This document shows, one piece after another, positions 1-8,110 of a stretch of 53,866 nucleotides of DNA. A model generated the notes under the pieces. The model was given only the letters and a program-made list of their open reading frames with translations. It did no database searches and was not told the DNA's origin. Source of the stretch: an uncultured Helicobacter sp. (GTDB taxonomy: Bacteria; Campylobacterota; Campylobacteria; Campylobacterales; Helicobacteraceae); NCBI GenBank assembly GCA_949299115.1, contig CASFZH010000008.1:1-53866 (forward strand). The letters run 5' to 3'. The translations under genes and the position numbers were made by a program. The stretch's first letter is position 1. Each line of letters begins with the position of its first letter.

Positions 1-99
1 ATTTTTCATTTTTGTAGTATTTTGGATAAGTCCTAGCATATCACTCACGATATGTTGTGGGGTAAAAACCTGCCCCAGATTTGCTACGTCAAGATTCAT
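1..99 (-). CDS. N-terminus of an adenine-specific DNA methylase / type IIG R-M enzyme (cut by window edge)
   Basis: The minus-strand frame opens at an ATG at 99, preceded by GGGA, and runs off the left edge after 33 codons. The peptide starts MNLDVANLGQVFTP and continues with a helix (HIVSDMLGLIQ). The block LGQxFTPxxIV is the segment just before motif I in N6-adenine methylases of type I HsdM and type IIG (Eco57I-like) enzymes, and the R-M-S gene at 5502-8054 carries the same block. The family call is good for so short a piece. Whether the gene is complete, and whether it carries a nuclease domain, cannot be seen here. It is the outermost module of the R-M island. Confidence 0.6.
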   Translation of the reverse strand, partial: MNLDVANLGQVFTPQHIVSDMLGLIQNTTKMKN

Positions 100-306
100 G
101 AATATTTCCCATAAAGAGATTAGGTATCAAACTCTTAAACTTTAGAGATTCTTCAAAAGTATGTAAAATCTCTTGTTTCTACAAAATTCCTTTGTATAAA
201 GTTGCGATTATTATCCCATTTGGTTTGAAAGAGTTACATTGCTCTTATTGGCAATCGTTTCCAATGCTTTTAGTAAAATAATAAAAATCGGAAGTTGCTT
301 TGAAAT

Positions 307-440
307 ATTAGAAACCAGCAAAAAACAGCGTTTCAACCACTTACTTATGATATTTAAATATTATAGCATATTTCATAAACCACCCATTCCCTAAGACTAA
401 ATCTAAAAGACAAGATTCCAAGTTTCTTAAAAAACAAATA
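307..440 (-). repeat. Diverged copy of the ilvD 3' end with a TATGCTATAAT box (copy 3)
   Basis: Read on the minus strand, 345-307 encodes SKWLKRCFLLVSN, against [13 protein letters not shown] at the C-terminus of IlvD (8111-10126). The bases just upstream (440-360) do not match intact ilvD well, but align along their length with 5453-5369 in the other partial copy. That stretch includes TATGCTATAAT, which looks like a sigma-70 -10 box pointing toward the methylase at 99. The copy is decayed and encodes nothing. It marks the boundary between two R-M modules. Confidence 0.6.
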
Positions 441-496
441 GTATCTAAGCTCCATAAATATTTATTTCAAACAGAATCTAGCTTACCTTAAACAAA

Positions 497-763
497 TCAA
501 AGATTTTTTTTGAAAAAATCTTTCAATGTTTTATAAATTTTCTCATTTCTTTTTTCTATATCCTCTTTTGTCCAATCATCTTTTGAGTAATTTGCCAAAT
601 CTTTTACTTCCACGAAGTGAGATTCTTGAGTGTTTAGATTTAAACTATTTACTGTGTTATTAGTAAATAGTTTTCAGTAAGAATCCAAGACACTAGGTAT
701 TATAATCTATGAATATCTTGTGGGTAATAAAAATCAAAACTTCCAAAATAAAGATTTCCAATA
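497..763 (-). pseudogene. Relic of a DUF262/DUF1524 (GmrSD-like) protein C-terminus
   Basis: One minus-strand frame ending at a stop at 497 reads HFVEVKDLANYSKDDW followed by TKEDIEKRNEKIYKTLKDFF. This W...I..R pattern is like the end of DUF1524/HNH proteins of the GmrSD type. A second frame upstream (763-703) reads IGNLYFGSFDFYYPQD, resembling their IGNL block. The two pieces are separated by stops and frame changes, so the gene is broken. The rest of 100-804 shows no intact gene. The family call is tentative because only short motifs survive. Confidence 0.4.
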
Positions 764-804
764 TTTCTGCATAATCGTATTTCACAATGCTTTAATTACA
801 ATAT

Positions 805-1851
805 TTATTTTTGTCTTGCTTGATAAGATTCTATGATTTTATCCTTTAAGTTATAAATCTCCTCTATTGCGTTTAATTTTTGAGTTGTTCCATCTGGAAA
901 TGTGATTGATTTTTTATTATCATTAAGCATAAGACGACAAATCCACTTGGTAACCATACCTTTAAAATTGACACCAAAATAACTCTTTGTATCTTTGTAT
1001 TGAATCTGTTCTAAATCCGCACCAATGCCGCCCAATATTGATTTCACAATATAAAAACCTTGTAACTCCTCTTGTGTTGTGATAATTTCATCATCACTCT
1101 CATCTTTGGAATCTACCTCATCATCATTTAAGTTTTGTAAATTATTTTTGATACTTGAAATTTTTTCATACGCTAAGTCATTGATGATTTCTTTAAAAGA
1201 TTTTTTAATATAAGCACGAAATTCCTCTACGATAGCATTTGTCATTCTACGATTTGTTAGCTGTTTTGCAAAGAATACAACAAATTCATCACTTGGATTA
1301 TTGACTTCTATTTTAAAAATCTCTTGAATACTGCGATAGTATTTTTTCTCTTTTGCTATACCTAGAATATCATCGATATTAAGCTCTGCATAAATAAATC
1401 GCTTCAAATCTTTTAAGTCTCGTGGTCTCAAGTTCTCAAGATTGATAACCAAAAAGGGCAATGTGTCCATAATGTTTGGCTGCTCTATATCTGTAAAAAA
1501 GCGATATTCTATACCATTTGTTAAAATCGCAAATCTTATGCTTGGCACGGCATTAAAGTATCGTATAAGCTGGCTGCCGTGATTATCCAAATTTTCAGAA
1601 TGATTTTTTGCTTCTATCAGGATAAATGGGGTTTCATCTTTAAATATGGCATAATCAACTTTCTCTCCCTTTTTTATACCTACATCAGCAGTATATTCAG
1701 GCACAACAATACTCGGATTATAGACATCATAACCTAAAGCTTTGAGAAAGGGAATGATAAATGTCATTTTTGTTGCTTCTTCTGTTTTTACAAGCGTTTT
1801 TCTTTCAGTAACCATATCAGCTATATTGTTTATCTCGGTTTCAAAATCCAT
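805..1851 (-). CDS. Restriction endonuclease-like protein, HsdR N-terminal / PD-(D/E)XK fold
   Basis: About 348 residues. Near residues 65-85 the sequence reads VDYAIFKDETPFILIEAKN, the D...ExK catalytic signature of PD-(D/E)XK nucleases as found in the N-terminal domain of type I R subunits. A segment around residues 90-150 (LIRYFNAVPSIRFAILTNG) is also typical of that family. No helicase or methylase motifs are present, so it is a small stand-alone protein of the kind often annotated as a type I restriction enzyme R protein. An acidic linker (about 245-260) separates a C-terminal domain of unknown function. ATG at 1851 is preferred over GTG at 1854 because AAGGAG lies at the right distance. 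The promoter carries a poly-A/T tract. No cognate methylase is adjacent. Confidence 0.7.
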   Translation of the reverse strand: MDFETEINNIADMVTERKTLVKTEEATKMTFIIPFLKALGYDVYNPSIVVPEYTADVGIKKGEKVDYAIFKDETPFILIEAKNHSENLDNHGSQLIRYFNAVPSIRFAILTNGIEYRFFTDIEQPNIMDTLPFLVINLENLRPRDLKDLKRFIYAELNIDDILGIAKEKKYYRSIQEIFKIEVNNPSDEFVVFFAKQLTNRRMTNAIVEEFRAYIKKSFKEIINDLAYEKISSIKNNLQNLNDDEVDSKDESDDEIITTQEELQGFYIVKSILGGIGADLEQIQYKDTKSYFGVNFKGMVTKWICRLMLNDNKKSITFPDGTTQKLNAIEEIYNLKDKIIESYQARQK

Positions 1852-1875
1852 CACTACTCCTTGCCAATTTTATGG

Positions 1876-1908
1876 TTTATAGTCATAGTGTATCAAAAAA
1901 AAAAAAAA
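1876..1908 (-). promoter_or_regulatory. Promoter region with a 14-base A/T homopolymer upstream of the restriction gene
   Basis: Bases 1895-1908 are 14 A (14 T on the coding strand), about 45 bases upstream of the ATG at 1851. Just downstream of the T tract on the minus strand is ACTATAAAC, a plausible -10 at 1876-1881. The tract would therefore fall in the -35/spacer region. Homopolymer length changes in promoters are a known phase-variation mechanism in Helicobacter. That this one varies is inference. Confidence 0.5.
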
Positions 1909-1956
1909 GATTTTCTTAATATTTTTACATTTAAAGTAAGTATGCTTGCTAATCCT

Positions 1957-3111
1957 CTAGCAATAATCATCAATGCTATCCCCACCGCTCCACTCTAAGC
2001 CTTGTGCTAGTGTGAAATATTTTTGTGCTCCATCAAGTGTAAAATATGACCCCATCGATTCGTGGATAAAATAATCATTCTCAAAAGTTACTTTAGCTAG
2101 GGCATAGCGTTTGACACCCTTTGGTTCAAATTTGGTTAGGATAAAAATCGCCTTTTGATTTAGAATCTCATCTTGTGTTTGGCTCTCTTGTGCCCCATTC
2201 CCCATAACTTTCTCTCCTGTATCTATATCTTTCTGCATTTTATTCCCTTGTGTTAGGGCAGATTCTATAATTACCGATGAGCCATATTCATTTTGTGAAA
2301 AAATCTTGTCTTTCTCAAGGGCTTTAGCATAATCCTCTAAAGGTGTGTTGCTTAGTGTTGTAGGACAGAGGGGGAAACTGCTTGGCGTTCTCCAAGCTCT
2401 CTGCTTTGCATTCTCTGGGGCAAGGGCTTTGGTATCATAGGCATTATACAAATCTAATGAAGACATAGAATCTTGTGATAATAGAGAATCTAAAGATGTA
2501 AAATCTTGCCTAGATTCTGTATTGCATGTGAAATCTATCTTGTGATAAATCCATTCGCCTATGCCCTTAGTCTGTGAATCCTCTTGTGTTTTTCCTTGAT
2601 ATTTTGGTCTTTTTAGAAATAAATATTCTAAGTTTTTTAAGCAATTCTGTGCCTCCTCTTTGCTGACTGCTCGCATCCATTGCTGATTGGGCGGTATAGC
2701 CTTATCCCTTAAAGTCTTTGGATTTTGCAAAAAAGCCTCTATGCTACCGCAATGATAGACAATCTTTTCTCGTGTGAATGGATTAAGCAAGGCATTTTCA
2801 AGCTTTGTGAGATAACGCAAGTTCTCTGGGCGATTATTTTGCTTATTGGTATCGATATGGTCTACGACATGCTCTTTTGTAGGTGGTGCTCCCAAAAAGG
2901 CTAGAGCGACAATTCTATGCACACGCTCACCACCGATAAGCAAATAGCCACTTTGTTTGTTTAGTATGCCAAATGTCCAAATAGCATCAAGTTTGCGTTT
3001 TGCTTTATTTTCTCTTATATGGCGAAATACAGCACCATTATCCCGCACAGAGTAGCACTCATTTTTATATATACATTCTTTTGCTTGAGTAAAATCTTTA
3101 TTAGTATCCAT
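1957..3111 (-). CDS. HNH endonuclease domain protein inside the R-M island
   Basis: 384 residues. Residues about 60-115 contain VHRIVALAFLG, then HVVDHIDTNKQNN and RPENLRYLT. These match the HNH_3/NUMOD-type homing and phage nuclease pattern (H...DHxxxxxxNNRxxNL). The first 60 residues resemble the DNA-recognition segment that often precedes this domain. The remaining 250 residues match nothing I recognise and include a Ser/Gln/Asp-rich linker (about 170-300) before a conserved-looking end (KGVKRYALAKVTF). The ATG at 3111 has GGGATA upstream. It sits between two restriction genes on the same strand and could be a nuclease of the island or a mobile HNH passenger. The linker contains a small hairpin (GCTTGG/CCAAGC at 2380-2397). 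Confidence 0.65.
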   Translation of the reverse strand: MDTNKDFTQAKECIYKNECYSVRDNGAVFRHIRENKAKRKLDAIWTFGILNKQSGYLLIGGERVHRIVALAFLGAPPTKEHVVDHIDTNKQNNRPENLRYLTKLENALLNPFTREKIVYHCGSIEAFLQNPKTLRDKAIPPNQQWMRAVSKEEAQNCLKNLEYLFLKRPKYQGKTQEDSQTKGIGEWIYHKIDFTCNTESRQDFTSLDSLLSQDSMSSLDLYNAYDTKALAPENAKQRAWRTPSSFPLCPTTLSNTPLEDYAKALEKDKIFSQNEYGSSVIIESALTQGNKMQKDIDTGEKVMGNGAQESQTQDEILNQKAIFILTKFEPKGVKRYALAKVTFENDYFIHESMGSYFTLDGAQKYFTLAQGLEWSGGDSIDDYC

Positions 3112-3169
3112 TGTGCTATCCCTCTTTGCTATTTTATTATACTTTTTTCACATTGCTTCTAGCCCCATA

Positions 3170-3200
3170 AAACTAGAATCTACAACGCAAATTCTAGTTT
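3170..3200 (-). terminator. Hairpin after the Dam methylase gene
   Basis: AAACTAGAAT (3170-3179) and ATTCTAGTTT (3191-3200) form a perfect 10-base-pair stem with an 11-base loop, starting 10 bases after the methylase stop. The following T run on the minus strand is short (TTTTATGG), so termination may be weak. Confidence 0.45.
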
Positions 3201-3210
3201 TTTATATCAT

Positions 3211-4170
3211 TTAAGTATAGACATTACTAATCAAAAGCTCTCTGCCAAGCTCTGCCCTTTCTTGCTTAAAATTATTCATACCATATTGCAAACTCCATTC
3301 TTTTATATAAAAATCCTTATAGAGTTCTCGCACAAACTCGCTATCATCATAAGTAAGTAAAAATGTGTGTTTAGTTTTTTTCAGAATCTCACAAAGCCTC
3401 TCGTGATTAAAGCCTGTATGTAAATCCCCTTTTTTGCCATAGAGTTTTGATTTTGTGGCAGAGAAATAAGGCGGGTCTAAAAAGATAAAGACGTTTTTAC
3501 CCTCTTTTTGTATCAAAGATTCATAATCTTTGCAGCTAAATTCTATATCTCGTATCACTTCGCTTATATCTTTTAGTCTTTCAATAGAGCTTTGTGTAAA
3601 GCGAGACTCAAAAGCTTTTTGCGAGTAGCCTCCGCTATCAACCGTGCCAGAAAAGCTAATGCGATTGAGAATAAAAAAATCGACCGCTCTTTGAAAATCA
3701 CTTAGATTCTCATTTCTACGATTAAGCAAAAGTGCATAAAGCTCCCTGCCATTTGTGCATGTATCTTTAATATTTTGAATCTCTTGTATTAATTCTGTGC
3801 TTTGAGTTTTTAGAATCTGCCAAAAGCAATAAAGGTCATAGTTTATATCATTGGCGTAGAATCGTATTGCTTGATTTGCTTGTAAGCTCTCACATTGTGC
3901 TTGTATATCAGCAAAAAGTGATATAAGATTCTTTTGTGAATCTTTACATTGTGTGCGTAAAGAGCTTTTAGAATCAAAAGTCTTGGAGTTAAGCGTATAA
4001 TTTACAATCTTAAGATTCTGATATGTTTGCAAAAGATAGAGCCCCACACTTCCACCACCAAAAAATGGCTCTCTATACTCTATAAAATCTTTTGGAAAAA
4101 AATCTTTTAAAAATTTTATTGCTCTTGATTTGCCACCGGGATAACGCAAAGGGGATTTTTTATACATCAT
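3211..4170 (-). CDS. DNA adenine methylase, Dam/DpnM (D12 class)
   Basis: 319 residues. It begins with KSPLRYPGGKSRAIKFLKDF, then EPFFGGGSVGLYLL (motif I, AdoMet binding), YANDINYDLYCFWQ, NRISFSGTVDSGGYS and LDPPYFSATK (motif IV, catalytic DPPY). Motif order and length match D12-class N6-adenine methylases, many of which recognise GATC. The actual target cannot be told from sequence. Its start (ATGATG at 4170) overlaps the 3' end of the upstream nuclease gene by 11 bases, so the two are translationally coupled as an R-M pair. An insertion of about 25 residues after motif I (around residues 58-85) is rich in Ser, Lys and Asp. Confidence 0.9.
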   Translation of the reverse strand: MMYKKSPLRYPGGKSRAIKFLKDFFPKDFIEYREPFFGGGSVGLYLLQTYQNLKIVNYTLNSKTFDSKSSLRTQCKDSQKNLISLFADIQAQCESLQANQAIRFYANDINYDLYCFWQILKTQSTELIQEIQNIKDTCTNGRELYALLLNRRNENLSDFQRAVDFFILNRISFSGTVDSGGYSQKAFESRFTQSSIERLKDISEVIRDIEFSCKDYESLIQKEGKNVFIFLDPPYFSATKSKLYGKKGDLHTGFNHERLCEILKKTKHTFLLTYDDSEFVRELYKDFYIKEWSLQYGMNNFKQERAELGRELLISNVYT

Positions 4171-5244
4171 TATTTATCCATACTGCAAAATTATTTGCTT
4201 TAGCTTCTGCATTTAAATCTTGTAAAAGCTTGTTTTGTTTTTTGGTAAAAGCGTTATTTTGCAAAAAAGATTCTATATTATTATTTGGTAATTTTATACC
4301 GCCTTGCAAAATACTAGAAGTAAGACGCAACACAACTGTAAAATTTGTGTGTCCTTGCAAAGAATCTATATTGTTATACAACATAAGCTTTAAAAGCCCA
4401 TCTTTTATATCATCACTACTTGGCAAAAGTGCATTTTTACTATGTTTGCTTTCACAAATATAGAAAGTGTTATTATGAAGCAACACATCATCGATTGTGA
4501 AAAAATACTGCCCTCCCAAGTAATTTTCTATCATAATCTTACTCTTTTGCCCTATGCCTATTTGCTCTTTTGGCTGAATAGTGAGACTTTCTCTATTTTG
4601 TGCTATTTGTGCTTTTGTCCTTGAGAATTGCATAAAAGATTCTTTTGTTTGTGATATTTTAGTAGCAAAGGTATCGATATTTTTATGATTATGCAGTGTG
4701 CATTTGAGTTCTTTGGCGATACCATTGTATGAAGTTTTACTAAACCTATAAGTTTTGAAAGATTATCTCTTTCTAATTGATTCAAATTCCAATGCAATGC
4801 GGATTGATGATAGTTTGATAGCTTATGTAATTGTTGTTTGATATAGTCGTTGTTAAATTGCTGATTGGTAATTTTATCACTGTTATGTGGGTGTGATTCT
4901 GCCTTATCATAATAGCCTAAAATGACATAAACATTTAAGAGACTCATCAATGAAATCGTATCCCATTGCAAATAATCCATATCACCATTTATGCCCTCAT
5001 CTTTGATAAGCGGGATAATGGTAGTGATTTTTGAGGCACTAGAGCTAAAAGTATCATACACTCTTGCATAAGGATAAGAGCGGGTGCGTTTAGGGCTTAC
5101 CCATTTGCTTAAGGCGAAAGTTTTATCATTAAATCTTATGAAGCATTTGCTAGGAAGTGTGTTAATGTCTGTAAAATCACAAGTTTTTAATTCCTCTTTT
5201 AAGTATTTTGTGTAAGAAAAATTTTTAATTGTAGCGTGTAGCAT
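4160..5244 (-). pseudogene. Restriction endonuclease partner of the Dam-type methylase, broken by a frameshift
   Basis: Two overlapping frames join into one coherent protein of about 360 residues. The N-terminal part runs from ATG 5244 (RBS AAAGGG) to about 4740. The C-terminal part continues in another frame from about 4740 (KTSYNGIAKELKC and onward) to the stop at 4160. The switch lies in an A4 run at 4734-4737 (minus strand GTAAAACTTC); one extra A would restore the frame. The C-terminal part contains FTIDDVLLHNNTFYICESKH, a D...ExK catalytic pattern, so the active site is in the shifted part and the allele as read is probably inactive. It overlaps the methylase start, which supports an R-M pairing. 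I do not recognise the enzyme specificity. A sequencing error is possible. Confidence 0.65.
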
Positions 5245-5277
5245 AGAATCCCTTTCTAATATATCCCAATATTTTTC

Positions 5278-5453
5278 TCACAGCTCCGTTTTTAAGACAG
5301 CACCATTTGCGGCATTGCTGACTAATAGTGAGTAGCGTTTAAGCCATTTGCTTGTGATATTTTTAAGCATTATAGCATATTTGAAATCTTCACAAATTCT
5401 CTAAAGCTAGAATCTAGCACACACGATTCCAAACTCCTTTGCGAAAAGAGATA
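5278..5453 (-). repeat. Partial copy of the ilvD 3' end flanking the R-M-S gene (copy 2)
   Basis: Bases 5278-5365 match the real ilvD terminus (8111-8198) at 85 of 88 positions, including the stop codon, in the same orientation. The next stretch (5366-5453) departs from ilvD but aligns with the third copy at 307-440. It contains TATGCTATAAT with -10-like ATTATA at 5369-5374 (plus-strand reading), pointing toward the gene at 5244. A short open frame runs through it (YLFSQRSLESCVLDSSFREF) but ends at once, so I do not call a gene. Confidence 0.8.
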
Positions 5454-5501
5454 CCGTCCATCGCACACAAAGCCCAACTTAAGATTATGTGGTCTACTAA
5501 T

Positions 5502-8054
5502 TTACATAAAAATATCTTTATAAGATTGCTTTATAATTATTTTGTTTAAAAGCTTTAATTTTTGCTCATTTTCTTTTAGTTCTCGTGCAGCTTGTAAAAG
5601 CTTTTCTTTTGTTTTAGAATCTAAAAGTGGCACTTTTATCTGTCTTAAAAGTTCTTTTGAAAAATTATCTCGAATGCTTCCTGTTGAGAGAATTTTAATG
5701 TATTTTTGATAAAAAGGTGTTTTAAAAAGATAGAGCAATATTTCACTTTCATAATTTTTTATGCAAAATTGTATATACGCCCCACTTGCAATAGCATTAT
5801 CCCCTATATTGGTTGGCACAAGGGCAAAACTACCGATGTTTGCCCTATAAGGATTATAAACAATATAATTTTTATAGAGTTTTATTTTACTTTGAGTTTG
5901 TCTTGCCAACTCATCGCCAAAAATATATCCGTCAAATTCCATATTCCAATCGGGGCTATTTTTATTAACCGAATAAAGCTCATATTCGCTTTCAAGTTCG
6001 TAATCTTGCTTAGGACGTTTGATTTTTGTATCTTTTATTTCTAGCCCAAAAGATTCTAAAGGTTTAAAATTTTGCAAGATTGCTCCATAATTTTTAAAAA
6101 ATAAATAAAATGAGGGATCTAGTCTTTCTTGTATGCTTGAAAATTTTATAGTATGAGAATCAGCCGCATATTTTTTCCAAGATGAAGTGCTATCCTCATT
6201 CTCCTCAAATAATGGTTTTGTTGCATTTTGTGTATGAGAAGTATCAAAATAGTGTTCTAACAATATATCTAAATCACTTTTTTCTTGTTTTAAAATCTTG
6301 CCATTAGGTTCAAAACCCACATTTTGACAAGTTCCTAAAAATATTTCATAATCAACAATCTCACTAATAGCATTGATAATTTCTTTTTCAGATTCCATAT
6401 CTTTTGTGTGCTTTCGTATTTGCTCGAATATAGCATTTTCGTATTTTTCTATATATAAAATCACACTATTTATTGTATCAACTCCTGATTGCACAAATGT
6501 GTGTTTTGGTAAAGCTATAACGGCTCTAATCCTAGCATTTTTATAAATAAAGTTACGCACAAAAGAATCATTAGGATTAGATAAAATACCCTCTGGTAAG
6601 ACAATAAGCATTCTACCACTAGGTCGCAAAAGCCGTATTCCTTTTTCTATAAACAGATTTTGCGTTGAAAGACTAGTTTTATTTTTAGCTATTTCAAAAG
6701 ATTGCAAGATTGTAGAATCTTTTTCGTTAAGCCCGAAAGGTGGATTTGCTAAAATAAGTGTACAACCCCCGCTATCATTGAGACTATCATATTCTGTGAC
6801 TTTATAGGGATTGCCATACCAATCAAGGGAGCTAAGTCCATTGCCACGCACGATTTGGTCACCATCGCCCCACAAAAACATATTCATTTTAGCGATTCTT
6901 ACCGCTTTAGATTCAGCATCTATGCCAAAAATTTGTTTTTGTTTAATTTGTCCTAATGTGTTTTCTTTAGTTGTGCCTATGGCGTGGAAACTCGATTCTG
7001 GAATCTCATCAAGCATTTTTTTAAGAATATGAAAACTTTCAATCAAAAATCCTCCACTCCCACAAGCAAAATCCAAAATAATATCTTTGTGAGAAATATC
7101 TGACAAAGCAACCATAAACTTTACAATGCTTCTAGGGGTAAAAAACTGCCCCAAGCCCTTGCCTCTAAGCTGTGATGGTAAAAACTCCTCAAAAGCCCTA
7201 CCTTTTATATCAATACTTGTGTCATAGATTAAAAAATCATACTGCTTGATTTTTGTAAAAATTTTTTGAATTGTCTCAAAGCCTAAATCAATACGTGCAT
7301 TTTCTCCAAAAATGTTAGGATAATATTTATTCATAGCCTTACAAAACCAATCATTGAGCAAATCAATCGGCTTCGCACTCGGTGTTTTAAAGTCTTCTAA
7401 ACTCTCAAAATGCTCTATACTTTTATCTTTTAATGCCATTTCATTAGCAAGTATGAGATAGAGAATCTTGCTAAAATTATCAAAGGCGACTACAGGGTCA
7501 ATCTTTTCGCTATCGCGTATAATATTGTGAATACTTCTAAAAAACTGCCTATAATCTTTGATTTTATTTAGCTCTATTTTATTCTTCTCTGTTGGCAATT
7601 TGCTCTCTATGATATGTGTATTTATACTTTCTTTACTGATACTAGAAATAAGCTCTTTATAGTGATTATTATGTAAGATTTGTATGCTTTCATCAAGCAA
7701 ATTTATTTTTTTGTTTCCAGCTAAATATTCACGCAAAATAAGCCTTACGCCATTTATGGTAAGCGAATAACGCACTTCTTTGGCAAAAGAATATGAATCT
7801 GTTTGAGCGATATTATCCTTGCAAGATTCTTTAGGACTTTTTGCTTCAACAACCAAAACAGGTTTGTTTTCTTTATAGACAACTAAATCTGCTTGTTTTT
7901 TGACTTTTTCTCTGCCTTGAACAAAGTCTATGCTTTCTTTCCAAGACAAATCTTTTTGTTCATCATAGCCTAAAATTTGCGTAAGCAACGGAAGTATGTA
8001 TTTCATTTCCACATCACTTTCGCTTTTAAAAAAACGGCTATCGTATGCAAACAT
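5502..8054 (-). CDS. Single-chain R-M-S enzyme (HsdR_N + N6 methylase + specificity domain)
   Basis: 850 residues. About 1-130: a PD-(D/E)XK domain with KKQADLVVYKENKPVLVVEAKS (D...ExK). About 270-560: an N6-adenine methylase with LRGKGLGQFFTPRSIVKFM, ILDFACGSGGFLIESF (motif I), FGIDAESKAVRIAKMNMFLW and LILANPPFG (motif IV NPPF). About 640-850: one target-recognition domain with a coiled-coil end, like half an HsdS. Nuclease, methylase and specificity in one chain is the type IIG-like layout, with an HsdR-type nuclease domain. The ATG at 8054 has AAAGGA upstream and its own -10 at 8083-8088. It lies between the real ilvD end and the copy at 5278-5453, so it looks inserted there. The reading frame is intact. 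Confidence 0.85.
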   Translation of the reverse strand: MFAYDSRFFKSESDVEMKYILPLLTQILGYDEQKDLSWKESIDFVQGREKVKKQADLVVYKENKPVLVVEAKSPKESCKDNIAQTDSYSFAKEVRYSLTINGVRLILREYLAGNKKINLLDESIQILHNNHYKELISSISKESINTHIIESKLPTEKNKIELNKIKDYRQFFRSIHNIIRDSEKIDPVVAFDNFSKILYLILANEMALKDKSIEHFESLEDFKTPSAKPIDLLNDWFCKAMNKYYPNIFGENARIDLGFETIQKIFTKIKQYDFLIYDTSIDIKGRAFEEFLPSQLRGKGLGQFFTPRSIVKFMVALSDISHKDIILDFACGSGGFLIESFHILKKMLDEIPESSFHAIGTTKENTLGQIKQKQIFGIDAESKAVRIAKMNMFLWGDGDQIVRGNGLSSLDWYGNPYKVTEYDSLNDSGGCTLILANPPFGLNEKDSTILQSFEIAKNKTSLSTQNLFIEKGIRLLRPSGRMLIVLPEGILSNPNDSFVRNFIYKNARIRAVIALPKHTFVQSGVDTINSVILYIEKYENAIFEQIRKHTKDMESEKEIINAISEIVDYEIFLGTCQNVGFEPNGKILKQEKSDLDILLEHYFDTSHTQNATKPLFEENEDSTSSWKKYAADSHTIKFSSIQERLDPSFYLFFKNYGAILQNFKPLESFGLEIKDTKIKRPKQDYELESEYELYSVNKNSPDWNMEFDGYIFGDELARQTQSKIKLYKNYIVYNPYRANIGSFALVPTNIGDNAIASGAYIQFCIKNYESEILLYLFKTPFYQKYIKILSTGSIRDNFSKELLRQIKVPLLDSKTKEKLLQAARELKENEQKLKLLNKIIIKQSYKDIFM

Positions 8055-8082
8055 TTCAAGTCCTTTATTTTTTATTGGTTAT

Positions 8083-8088
8083 ATTATA
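8083..8088 (-). promoter_or_regulatory. -10 box for the R-M-S gene
   Basis: The minus strand reads GTGTTATAATATAACC, with a consensus TATAAT 29 bases upstream of the ATG. It lies in the 56-base gap after ilvD, so the R-M-S gene can be transcribed independently of ilvD. No clear -35 is seen, which is usual in Helicobacter. Confidence 0.5.
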
Positions 8089-8110
8089 ACACAATCATTG
8101 ATTTTTCTCC

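Noticed and set aside
5366..5490. Short minus-strand frame ending FREFVKISNML just before the ilvD 3' copy
   Set aside because: No start or RBS; the same segment in the third copy is broken. Treated as part of the repeat, not a gene.
1..8054. The R-M island as a new multi-gene defence system
   Set aside because: Each gene fits a known R-M or HNH type and no shared ATPase, effector or helicase subunit links them. A hot spot of separate modules explains it better.
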